From the NCBI GenBank assembly GCA_031286585.1, contig JAITUC010000052.1, positions 1 through 64,000 on the forward strand: a stretch of DNA of 64,000 bases. Direction: 5' to 3'. Position numbers and translations under genes: made by a program. Under the pieces are notes generated by a model, which saw only the letters and a program-made list of their open reading frames with translations, was not told the origin of the DNA and did not search any database. Below are positions 57,626-64,000 of the stretch, in pieces (position 1 is the stretch's first letter; each line of letters begins with the position of its first letter). This DNA comes from Delftia acidovorans (GTDB taxonomy: Bacteria; Pseudomonadota; Gammaproteobacteria; Burkholderiales; Burkholderiaceae_C).

Positions 57626-58438
57626 TCATCCGGCCAGGAAACCGCCATCGGCCGCCAGGCAGTGCCCGACCACGAAGGCCGCCTCGTCCGACATCAGCCA
57701 GACGACGGCCGTGGCCACCTCTTGCGGATGACCCATGCGCCGCAGCGGCAGGCCCGCCGCCACGGCATGCATGTCGGCAATGCCCGAGCCCAGCATCATG
57801 TCCGTGACCACGCGGCCAGGGGCAACGGCATTGATGCGGATGCCGCGCGGCGCGTACTCCATGGCGGCGGCGCGGGTCAGCGACAGGGCCGCCGCCTTGG
57901 AGGCGCCATACAGCGACAGGCCCGGGTTGGGATTGCGTATGCCGCTGACGCTGGTGTTGTTCACGATGGTGCCGCCGCCCGTGGCCAGCATGGCCGCCAG
58001 TTCATGGCGCATGGCGTGGAAGACCGCACGCACATTCGTATCGAAGACCTGGGAGAAGACCGCGTCATCCTGCTCGGCCAGCGCGGCGCGCCGCTCCTGG
58101 AAGCCCGCATTGTTGAAGGCCGCGTCCAGCCGCCCGAAGCGCGCCACGGCCTGCTCCACCGCCGCCGCCATGTCCTCCTGCCGCGTTGCATCGCAGGCCA
58201 GGAAAAGGCCGTCCGTCCCCCGCTGCCGGAGGTCCTGCTCCAGCTCCAGGCCCAGCTCACGGCGGCGCCCCGTGACCACCACGGCGGCGGCGCCCTCCTC
58301 GGCCATGCGCAGGGCGGTGGCCCGGCCTATGCCGCTGGTGGCACCCACCACCAGGCAGACACGCCCCCGTAGCCGCCCCGACGGTGCCAAGGCCGGCAGG
58401 GGGCCTGCCAGTTCCAACTGACGCTGCTGCATGTCCAT
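57626..58438 (-). CDS. Short-chain dehydrogenase/reductase
   Basis: A 270-residue SDR with GATSGIG (cofactor), NNAGF, catalytic Ser in NNTSVSGI, and YGASKAA. The Arg residues after the second strand (TGRRRE) suggest NADPH. The C-terminal GHCLAADGGFLAG is the classical SDR ending. The start at 58438 has AAGGA upstream; the longer frame upstream is non-coding. It belongs to no visible operon, and the palindromic operator before it suggests control by a TetR-like repressor located elsewhere. Confidence 0.9.
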   Translation of the reverse strand: MDMQQRQLELAGPLPALAPSGRLRGRVCLVVGATSGIGRATALRMAEEGAAAVVVTGRRRELGLELEQDLRQRGTDGLFLACDATRQEDMAAAVEQAVARFGRLDAAFNNAGFQERRAALAEQDDAVFSQVFDTNVRAVFHAMRHELAAMLATGGGTIVNNTSVSGIRNPNPGLSLYGASKAAALSLTRAAAMEYAPRGIRINAVAPGRVVTDMMLGSGIADMHAVAAGLPLRRMGHPQEVATAVVWLMSDEAAFVVGHCLAADGGFLAG

Positions 58439-58458
58439 GGCGATGTTCCTTCGCAATT

Positions 58459-58477
58459 TGGTTGCATGGTACAACCA
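58459..58477. promoter_or_regulatory. Palindromic operator TGGTTG-N7-CAACCA
   Basis: TGGTTG (58459-58464) is inverted as CAACCA (58472-58477), with AAT on the left and ATT on the right extending the symmetry. It lies 21 bases upstream of the SDR start. TetR-family repressors bind sites of this form; no TetR gene is in the window. Confidence 0.5.
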
Positions 58478-58563
58478 TTTAACAGAAAACGCCATGCAGA
58501 CAAAGCCGGCTGCCATCCCGTGTGCGCCAGGAGGGCGACAGCGGATCACTTGCAGGGATGCTC

Positions 58564-58597
58564 CATTGGATGCAAACTCGCCTCAACATTGATGCAA
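58564..58597 (+). promoter_or_regulatory. Direct-repeat operator of the VapBC module
   Basis: CATTGGATGCAA (58564-58575) is followed by CATTGATGCAA (58587-58597), 12 bases before the VapB start. Ribbon-helix-helix antitoxins commonly bind such tandem sites to autoregulate. The two copies differ by one base. Confidence 0.45.
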
Positions 58598-58608
58598 TGA
58601 GGCCCACC

Positions 58609-58812
58609 ATGAGAACCACGGTCACCATCGACGACGCCTTGTACGAGGAAGCGCTGGAGCTGGCGGAGCCAGAAATGGACAAGGCCGACCTGTTTCGCGA
58701 AGCCGTCAAGACTTTCGTGAGAGTGCAGGCGGCCAAGCGTCTGGCCGCGCTGGGAGGCACCGCACCGGACATGCGGGAGATTCCCCGTCGCCCACAGGGC
58801 ATCGAGCCATGA
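58609..58812 (+). CDS. vapB: VapB-type antitoxin
   Basis: A 67-residue antitoxin. The N-terminus is a ribbon-helix-helix DNA-binding domain (MRTTVTIDDALYEEALELAE) and the C-terminal part (about 42-67) binds and neutralises the toxin. The ATG at 58609 is chosen because it opens the family motif; the longer frame upstream has none. The stop overlaps the toxin start by four bases (ATGA), which sets the translation ratio. Autoregulation through the direct repeats upstream is likely. Confidence 0.92.
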   Translation: MRTTVTIDDALYEEALELAEPEMDKADLFREAVKTFVRVQAAKRLAALGGTAPDMREIPRRPQGIEP

Positions 58813-59189
58813 ATCCCGTTCTGGTCGATACCTCGGTCTGGATCGATCACTTCAGGCAGGGCCATCCTCACCTGGTGCAGTTGCTGCAGCAAGACATGGC
58901 GCTCATGCATCCCCTGGTGCTGGGCGAACTGGCCTGCGGCACGCCACCGGCACGCGCACGCACGCTCGCAGACCTTCAGCGGCTCAAGCCTGCCCGGCAG
59001 GCCAGCATGCGCGAAGTGATGGCCTTGATAGAGCGCGAGCAGCTCTTTGGTCTGGGCTGCGGCCTGGTGGACATTTCGCTCCTGGCCTCGGCACTCATGT
59101 CTTCAGGTGCCAGCCTGTGGTCGCTGGACAAGCGCCTGCACGCGCTGGCCCAGCGGTTTGGCATTGCCTACCGCCCCACAGGCCAGTAG
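58809..59189 (+). CDS. vapC: VapC-type PIN-domain toxin
   Basis: A 126-residue PIN-domain ribonuclease. The acidic catalytic residues are at VDTSVWIDHF (Asp7), Glu in LVLGELACG (about residue 40) and Asp residues in CGLVDISLLASA. A further Asp follows in WSLDKRLHALAQRF. It would cleave tRNA or rRNA when released from VapB. All canonical positions appear intact, so the module looks functional. Confidence 0.92.
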   Translation: MNPVLVDTSVWIDHFRQGHPHLVQLLQQDMALMHPLVLGELACGTPPARARTLADLQRLKPARQASMREVMALIEREQLFGLGCGLVDISLLASALMSSGASLWSLDKRLHALAQRFGIAYRPTGQ

Positions 59190-59238
59190 GGCCAGTAGGG
59201 CCGATAGCTTCGATAGCGCCGCTAGTGCCTGGTGCCGA

Positions 59239-61116
59239 TCAGACGGCCCTGTCCACCAGCCTTCCCACCACCGGCAACACCACGCGCGACACATGCGCCC
59301 CGCCCAGGTGCACGCTGTTGACCGCCACCTGCCTGGGCCCCGCACTGCCCTCGGGCGCGCCGGTGTTGGGGTTCACGTCGAAGCGCGGGAAGTTGCTGCT
59401 GGAGATGTCCAGCCGGATGCGGTGGCCCTTGCGGAACAGGTTGGAGGTGGGCATGGGTTCGATGGTGATGGAGACCACCTCGCCGGGCGTCATCAGTTCG
59501 GGCTGCTCCCATGATTTGCGGTAGCGGCAGCGCAGGATGCCGTCGGTGATGTTCATCGCATAGCCCTGCGGATGGTCGGCGCTGGGCGGGTACTGGTCGA
59601 TGAGCTTGGCGGTGAAGTCCGTGTCGGGCGCGGACGAGGACACCTGCAGCTCGATGGTGATGGTGCCCGTGACCTCCAGGTCTTGCTGCAGCGGCTCGGT
59701 CTGGAACACCAGCACGTCGCCGCGCGCGGCCAGCGGGCCGTAGGGCGGGCGGGCGACGAAGGTGTTCTCGTGCGTGACCTGGTCGTAGGCGCCTGCGAAC
59801 ATCAGCGGCTCGCCCGAGGTGATGGAGCCGCCCAGGGTGGGCACGGGGCAGGCCGGGTCGAAGCGGTAGCTGCGCACGCCCGGCTGCGGCGCGGGCTCGC
59901 GGGCCAGCCTGCCGTCGGCATGCAGGTGCCAGGCCGTGGGCTGCGTGCCGGGCACGGGCCAGTGGTCGGCGCTGCGCCAGGCCCCGCCGTGGTCCAGGCG
60001 GCCCTGGGCCGTGCGCGCGCCCGAGCCGCCGCCCATGCGGAAGTAGCGCACGGCGGCTTGCTGGCGCGCGGGCATGGGCCGGCCCTTGAGCCAGTGGTCG
60101 AACCAGGCCAGGCGCATGGCCACGTAGTCGTCGGCCAGAGCGCCGTCGAGCACGGCATCGGGCCCGAAATCCACATCGCCCGCATGCGGGACGCTGCGCT
60201 CGCCATGCGTCCAGGGGCCCAGCACCATGCGGACCCGGCCATCGCCGCGCGACAGGCCCAGATAGTTGTCCGTGGTGGTCTGCGCATACGGGTCCCACCA
60301 GCCGCACATCAGCATCACGGCCAGGCCGTCGAAGGCGCCGTAGTGGCCTGCCGCGTACAGCTCGGGCTGGCGCCAGTAGTCGTCAAAGCGGCCGCGCTCC
60401 CATTGGCTGAACAGGTAGTCCTCGTACTCGGGCGCCCACTGCAGCGGAGAGTCGCCGCGCGACCAGGGCAGGCGCAGGCACCACTGGCCGATGTCGGCCT
60501 GCTCCAGCGCCTGGCGCGCTGCCGGGTCCAGGTGGTTGCTGCCGCTGCGTGCATTGCGCAGGGCCCAGACGGCCTGCTTCAGCTCGAAGGCGCCGCCATG
60601 GCGTATGCCGCCCCGGTAGGCGTTCGCAAAGCCGCCGCATTCCAGGAACATGGCCTTGAGGCCCGGCGGCCTTTGCGTGGCCAGCGCGGTCTGCGTGTGC
60701 GCGGCGTAGGACAGGCCGTAGGTGCCCACGCTGCCGTTGCACCAGGGCTGCTCCATGATCCATTGCAGGGTGTCGGCGCCATCGTGGGCCTCGCCCAGGT
60801 ATTTGGTGAACTGGCCTTCGGAGCCGAAGCGGCCCCGGCAGTCCTGCACGACCACGGCATAGCCTTCGCGCGCAAAGCGGGCCGCCACCTCGCCCCGGCG
60901 CATGGGCAGGGGGTTGGCAGCGCTGCGCTCGCGGCGCGTTTCCTCGTTCTTGCCGTAGGGCGTGCGCTCCAGCAGCACGGGCAGCGGGCCGGGATGGTGG
61001 GGGCCGAGGTTCTCGGGCAGATACAGGTCGGTGGCCAGGCGCACGCCGTCGCGCATGGGCACGACGAGGCTGTGGCGGACCACGCCGTCCAGCTCGGTGA
61101 TGGATGTGTTGCTCAT
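59239..61116 (-). CDS. CocE/NonD-family hydrolase (X-Pro dipeptidyl peptidase-like)
   Basis: A 625-residue serine hydrolase of the cocaine esterase/S15 family. The nucleophile elbow is GTYGLSYAA (Ser in GxSxxA form), the acid lies in the CGWWDPYAQ region, and a C-terminal jelly-roll domain (from about 400) ends with VTGTITIELQVSSSAPDTDF. The CocE-family oxyanion Tyr is in LLERTPYGKNEE. It hydrolyses an ester or an aminoacyl amide. It lacks a signal peptide. It follows the Bug gene by 11 bases and is part of a porin, Bug, hydrolase operon. Confidence 0.92.
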   Translation of the reverse strand: MSNTSITELDGVVRHSLVVPMRDGVRLATDLYLPENLGPHHPGPLPVLLERTPYGKNEETRRERSAANPLPMRRGEVAARFAREGYAVVVQDCRGRFGSEGQFTKYLGEAHDGADTLQWIMEQPWCNGSVGTYGLSYAAHTQTALATQRPPGLKAMFLECGGFANAYRGGIRHGGAFELKQAVWALRNARSGSNHLDPAARQALEQADIGQWCLRLPWSRGDSPLQWAPEYEDYLFSQWERGRFDDYWRQPELYAAGHYGAFDGLAVMLMCGWWDPYAQTTTDNYLGLSRGDGRVRMVLGPWTHGERSVPHAGDVDFGPDAVLDGALADDYVAMRLAWFDHWLKGRPMPARQQAAVRYFRMGGGSGARTAQGRLDHGGAWRSADHWPVPGTQPTAWHLHADGRLAREPAPQPGVRSYRFDPACPVPTLGGSITSGEPLMFAGAYDQVTHENTFVARPPYGPLAARGDVLVFQTEPLQQDLEVTGTITIELQVSSSAPDTDFTAKLIDQYPPSADHPQGYAMNITDGILRCRYRKSWEQPELMTPGEVVSITIEPMPTSNLFRKGHRIRLDISSSNFPRFDVNPNTGAPEGSAGPRQVAVNSVHLGGAHVSRVVLPVVGRLVDRAV

Positions 61117-61127
61117 GGGGCTGGCGC

Positions 61128-62105
61128 TCAGTCGAGCTTGAGGTTGCGTTCCTTGACCAGCCTGGCCCAGCGCGCCGTGTCTTCCTGCATGAAGCGCGCC
61201 AGCTCCTCGGGCGTGGTGGGCGCGGGCTCGGCGCCCTGCGCCTGCAGCGACCTGGCCACCTCACGGTCCTGCAGCGAACGCACCAGCGCGGCATTGACCT
61301 TGGCCACCACCGCAGGCGGCGTGCCGGTGGGCGCGAACAGCGCATACCAGATGTCGTATTCGAAGTCCTTGACGCCCGCCTCGGCCATGGTGGGCACCTG
61401 GGGCAGGGCACGCGAGCGCGTGGCGCTGGCCACGGCCAGCGGCGTGAGCTTGCCGGCCTTGATCTGCAGCACCACGCTGGGCACGGCATTGATGCCCAGC
61501 TGCACATGGCCGCCCACCAATTCGTTGACGGCGGGCGCGCCGCCCTTGTAGGGGATCTGCAGCATGCGCGTGCCGGTGGCGGCCTGGAACATTTCCATGG
61601 ACAGATGGCCCGGCGTGCCGTTGCCGCTGGAGCTGTAGTTCAGCGCGCCGGGGTTCTTGCGCGCCAGCGCCACCAGCTCCTGCACGGTGTGCACGTTGAG
61701 GCTGGGGTGCGTGGTGAGGATGGGCACATTGATCAGCACCCGCCCCACGGGCACGAAGTCGCGCGAGGGGTTGTAGGACAGCTTGCTGGACAGCAGCGGC
61801 GCCGTCACCATGCCCGAGCCCGCGCCCAGCAGCAGGGTGTAGCCATCGGCCGGCGCGGAGGACACCAGCTGGAAGCCGTGCACGCCGGGGCGGTTGTCGA
61901 TGACCACGGGCTGGCGCCACAGCTCGGACATCTTGCGGGCCACCACGCGCATGGCGGCATCGGCTGCGGCACCGGCGGGGAACGGCACGACGATGCGCAC
62001 GGGCTTTTCGGGGAATTCGGCTGCGTGGCCGGACAGGGGTGTCAGGCCCAGCGTAAGGCACAGTGCCAGGCAGGCCAGGGACAGGAGGTGTGTGAAGCGA
62101 TTCAT
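61128..62105 (-). CDS. Bug/TctC-family periplasmic solute-binding protein
   Basis: A 325-residue receptor from the ATG at 62105: signal peptide 1-28 (CLTLGLTPLSGHA), then FPEKPVRIVVPFPAGAAAD and the ligand loop QIPYKGGAPAVN. It lies between the porin gene (ends 62143) and the CocE-type hydrolase gene. The arrangement suggests that the ligand is the hydrolase product or substrate, such as an ester-derived carboxylate. Confidence 0.9.
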   Translation of the reverse strand: MNRFTHLLSLACLALCLTLGLTPLSGHAAEFPEKPVRIVVPFPAGAAADAAMRVVARKMSELWRQPVVIDNRPGVHGFQLVSSAPADGYTLLLGAGSGMVTAPLLSSKLSYNPSRDFVPVGRVLINVPILTTHPSLNVHTVQELVALARKNPGALNYSSSGNGTPGHLSMEMFQAATGTRMLQIPYKGGAPAVNELVGGHVQLGINAVPSVVLQIKAGKLTPLAVASATRSRALPQVPTMAEAGVKDFEYDIWYALFAPTGTPPAVVAKVNAALVRSLQDREVARSLQAQGAEPAPTTPEELARFMQEDTARWARLVKERNLKLD

Positions 62106-62142
62106 GGGAGTTTCCGTTCTTGATGCAGGTAGCCCGGGGCCA

Positions 62143-63159
62143 TCAGAAGTCATGGCGCACGCCCGCGCCGATGGCGCGCACGGCCACGTTGGGGCGGCTG
62201 GAGTCCACGCCGTCGTGGTCCACGAAGGCCTGCAGTTCGGTGCGCTTGGACAGCGCATAGGTATAGGCCAGCTGCTGGCGCCTGCGCTTGCCGGTCAGCG
62301 AGGTCTGCACGTCGCGTTGCATCAGGTTGAGCACCACGGCGTGCGCGCCATGGCGCAGCCGCGTGCCGAGCATCCAGTAGTCCACGTCGGCGCGCGAGAC
62401 GCCGGGCTTGTGGTTGAAGCGGTCGCGGCCCAACAGCACATAGGGCTCGATGGCACCCAGGCTGTAGCGCAGGCCCACCTGCCATTTGCTGTCGAACTCG
62501 TTGGCCAGCAGGCCCCCGGCGCGCGTGTCCTTGGCGTAGCCCAGGCCGGCCGTCCACGGGCCTGCGGCGTAGCTCAGGCCCAGGTCCAGCGATCTGGCGT
62601 CGTCCTCCAGCCCGGGGGCCTTGGCATCGCCGCGCAGGTAGTAGCGCGCACGGAACACCGTGCCGCCCCACGACGGGCTCTGGTAGCCCAGCGAATTGGA
62701 GGTGCGGTTGCGCGCATTGAGCATGGAGGTGCCGATGGCCGTGGCCCCCGCGTCATTGGCTGCGAACGAGGTGATGCCCGTGACCTGCGAGTACAGCGGC
62801 GAGCCCGTGGGATTGGCCGAGTCCAGCCGGCCCAGGGCCACCGTGCCCAGGCTGCCGCGCAGCGCCACATAGCTGTTGCGAAAGGCCGGCGTGGTCAGCG
62901 AGCCCGTGTCCGCATCCAGCCCCATCTCCATGCCGAACAGCGCCTGCAGGCCACCGCCCAGCTCCTCCTTGCCGCGAAAGCCCAGGCGCGAGGCGTTGTC
63001 GCGCTCTTCCATGGTGGAGCCGGCATTGCCGGTCTTGAGGTGGTTCACGGTCAGCCGGATCTGGCCGTAGACCTGCATGTCCTGCGCATGCGCGATCGAG
63101 TGGCCCAGGGCCGCGATGGACAGGCTGCAGACGGCGGCAATGCTTGGCAGGGCCTTCAT
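62143..63159 (-). CDS. Gram-negative porin
   Basis: A 338-residue outer-membrane porin. The signal peptide is residues 1-25 (ALGHSIAHA). The first strand is QVYGQIRLTVNHLKTGN, with LGFRGKEELGGGLQALF, and the C-terminal strand closes with AGVRHDF (terminal Phe for Bam recognition). It is the first gene of the operon that continues to the Bug receptor and hydrolase. The divergent LysR at 63325 lies 165 bp away. Confidence 0.92.
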   Translation of the reverse strand: MKALPSIAAVCSLSIAALGHSIAHAQDMQVYGQIRLTVNHLKTGNAGSTMEERDNASRLGFRGKEELGGGLQALFGMEMGLDADTGSLTTPAFRNSYVALRGSLGTVALGRLDSANPTGSPLYSQVTGITSFAANDAGATAIGTSMLNARNRTSNSLGYQSPSWGGTVFRARYYLRGDAKAPGLEDDARSLDLGLSYAAGPWTAGLGYAKDTRAGGLLANEFDSKWQVGLRYSLGAIEPYVLLGRDRFNHKPGVSRADVDYWMLGTRLRHGAHAVVLNLMQRDVQTSLTGKRRRQQLAYTYALSKRTELQAFVDHDGVDSSRPNVAVRAIGAGVRHDF

Positions 63160-63324
63160 GGAATCTTGCTCCTTGTGTTGTGCGTGTTCTGACGCCGCCG
63201 ATTCTCAGGAGCCCCCGCATCCGCCACAACGGTATGACGGACGCGTATTACCCTATGCGATTCGTGATGCGCCGTGCGCGCCCCCGGCCGCGCTGCCATC
63301 ATGCAAGCACCGCCTGTACAACCC
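63160..63324. promoter_or_regulatory. Divergent porin/LysR control region
   Basis: 165 bp with a locally AT-richer part around 63228-63262 (ACGGTATGACG, CGCGTATTACCCTATGCG), the kind of sequence in which LysR operators with the T-N11-A pattern are found. I cannot fix an exact operator. No gene fits in it. Confidence 0.4.
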
Positions 63325-64000
63325 ATGAATTTCAAGCAACTCGAAGCCTTCCAGGCCATCATGCTCAGCGGCTCCACCACGGGTGCGGCCGAGCGCCTGG
63401 GGCTGTCCCAGCCCGGCATCAGCCGCCTGCTGGCCCAGTTGGAGCAGGACCTGGGCCTGCGGCTTTTCATCCGCGAAAAAGGCCGCCTCGTGCCCACGCA
63501 GGAGGCCGAGGCCCTGCTGCACGACGCCCAGGTGCTCATGGATTCGGCCCAGTGCTTTCGCCGCCATGCCGAGCAGTTGCGGCTGGGCGGCTTCAAGCGC
63601 CGGCTGCTCAAGGTGGCCGTGCCCGGCACCCTGGCCACCTCGCTGATGCCGACCATTGCGCACCAGTTCATGCAGGCGCATCCCGACGTGGTGCTGGAAG
63701 TGCTGTCGGGCTCCTATACCGAGACCGAGCGGGCCCTGCTGAGCCGCGACGCCGACATCGGCCTGGTGCGCCTGCCCATGACCATGCCCGGCCTGCGCAC
63801 GCGGGCCTGCCTGGAGTCCGAGGCCGTCTGCATCATGCCCGCCGGCCATGCGCTGGAGGCGCTGGACGAGGTGACGCCGCAGGACCTGGTGGACGCCCCG
63901 CTGATCCTGCTGGGCCGCCAGCGCGAGATACGCCAGGAGATCGACATGGCCTTCCGCCATGCGCGCGTGCAGCCGCGCGTGGCCGTGGAGGTGCATTCCG
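63325..64000 (+). CDS. LysR-family transcriptional regulator (3' truncated by window end)
   Basis: The reading frame remains open to the end of the window, giving the first 225 residues. The N-terminal helix-turn-helix is clear (MNFKQLEAFQAIMLSGSTTG, then LGLSQPGISRLLAQLEQDLG), and the effector domain begins about residue 90 (KVAVPGTLATSLMPTIAHQF). The ATG at 63325 opens the LysR family pattern; an in-frame ATG at 63301 is possible. It is divergent from the porin gene and probably activates the porin, Bug, hydrolase operon. Confidence 0.9.
   Translation, partial: MNFKQLEAFQAIMLSGSTTGAAERLGLSQPGISRLLAQLEQDLGLRLFIREKGRLVPTQEAEALLHDAQVLMDSAQCFRRHAEQLRLGGFKRRLLKVAVPGTLATSLMPTIAHQFMQAHPDVVLEVLSGSYTETERALLSRDADIGLVRLPMTMPGLRTRACLESEAVCIMPAGHALEALDEVTPQDLVDAPLILLGRQREIRQEIDMAFRHARVQPRVAVEVHS

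Overview
The window is high-GC, gene-dense DNA of a member of the Comamonadaceae (Betaproteobacteria), most likely Delftia or a close relative. The grounds are the codon and base usage, six Bug/TctC-type solute-binding proteins without their membrane partners, Omp32-like porins, five LysR regulators, and an intergenic hairpin repeat of a kind I associate with this family. No rRNA, tRNA, CRISPR array, insertion sequence or prophage was seen.

Layout. 1-305: structured intergenic repeat. 306-2519: fusion of a cysteine-dioxygenase-like cupin with four rhodanese domains. 2778-11831: mixed housekeeping and accessory genes (Bug protein, GNAT, tautomerase, SDR with divergent HxlR regulator, AraC regulator with DMT exporter, fasciclin protein, ferritin-like protein, Nramp Mn transporter). 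11995-16578: a five-gene sulfur operon built around a family 2A encapsulin: rhodanese, serine O-acetyltransferase, XRE regulator, shell protein, and a cysteine desulfurase with a long N-terminal cargo-loading extension. 16588-19690: Bug protein plus isopropylmalate/tartrate-type dehydrogenase with divergent LysR. 19694-32536: a two-sided catabolic cluster. Its left arm holds a porin, peptide-type binding protein, amidase and two ABC permeases. Its right arm holds LysR, RidA, Bug protein, a duplicated alpha/beta hydrolase and the fused ABC ATPase. 32564-38634: hydroxy-acid operon (FMN oxidase, RraA-like aldolase, 2-hydroxyacid dehydrogenase, two Bug proteins) with divergent LysR.

38635-45727: an AT-rich promoter segment leads into a GNAT-DUF6916 fusion, three tail-collar proteins and a 1,420-residue secreted protein with nine IPT/TIG repeats and an IPTL-CTERM sorting tail, closed by a strong terminator. 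45767-51364: small genes, an ABC-2 exporter trio, a KefC-like antiporter and a VOC protein. 51863-52960: a second IPTL-CTERM-like protein carrying Cys and Gln motifs like those of thioester domains. 53080-57516: TonB-domain protein, then a FAN1-type nuclease and an XPD-like helicase behind a perfect CTGT-N8-ACAG LexA box. 57626-59189: SDR with a palindromic operator, and a VapBC pair. 59239-64000: porin, Bug protein and CocE-type hydrolase with a divergent LysR gene that runs off the window.

The strongest leads are the encapsulin sulfur operon, the tail-collar/giant adhesin cluster, and the SOS-controlled FAN1-helicase pair. All product names come from reading the sequence; no database search was run.
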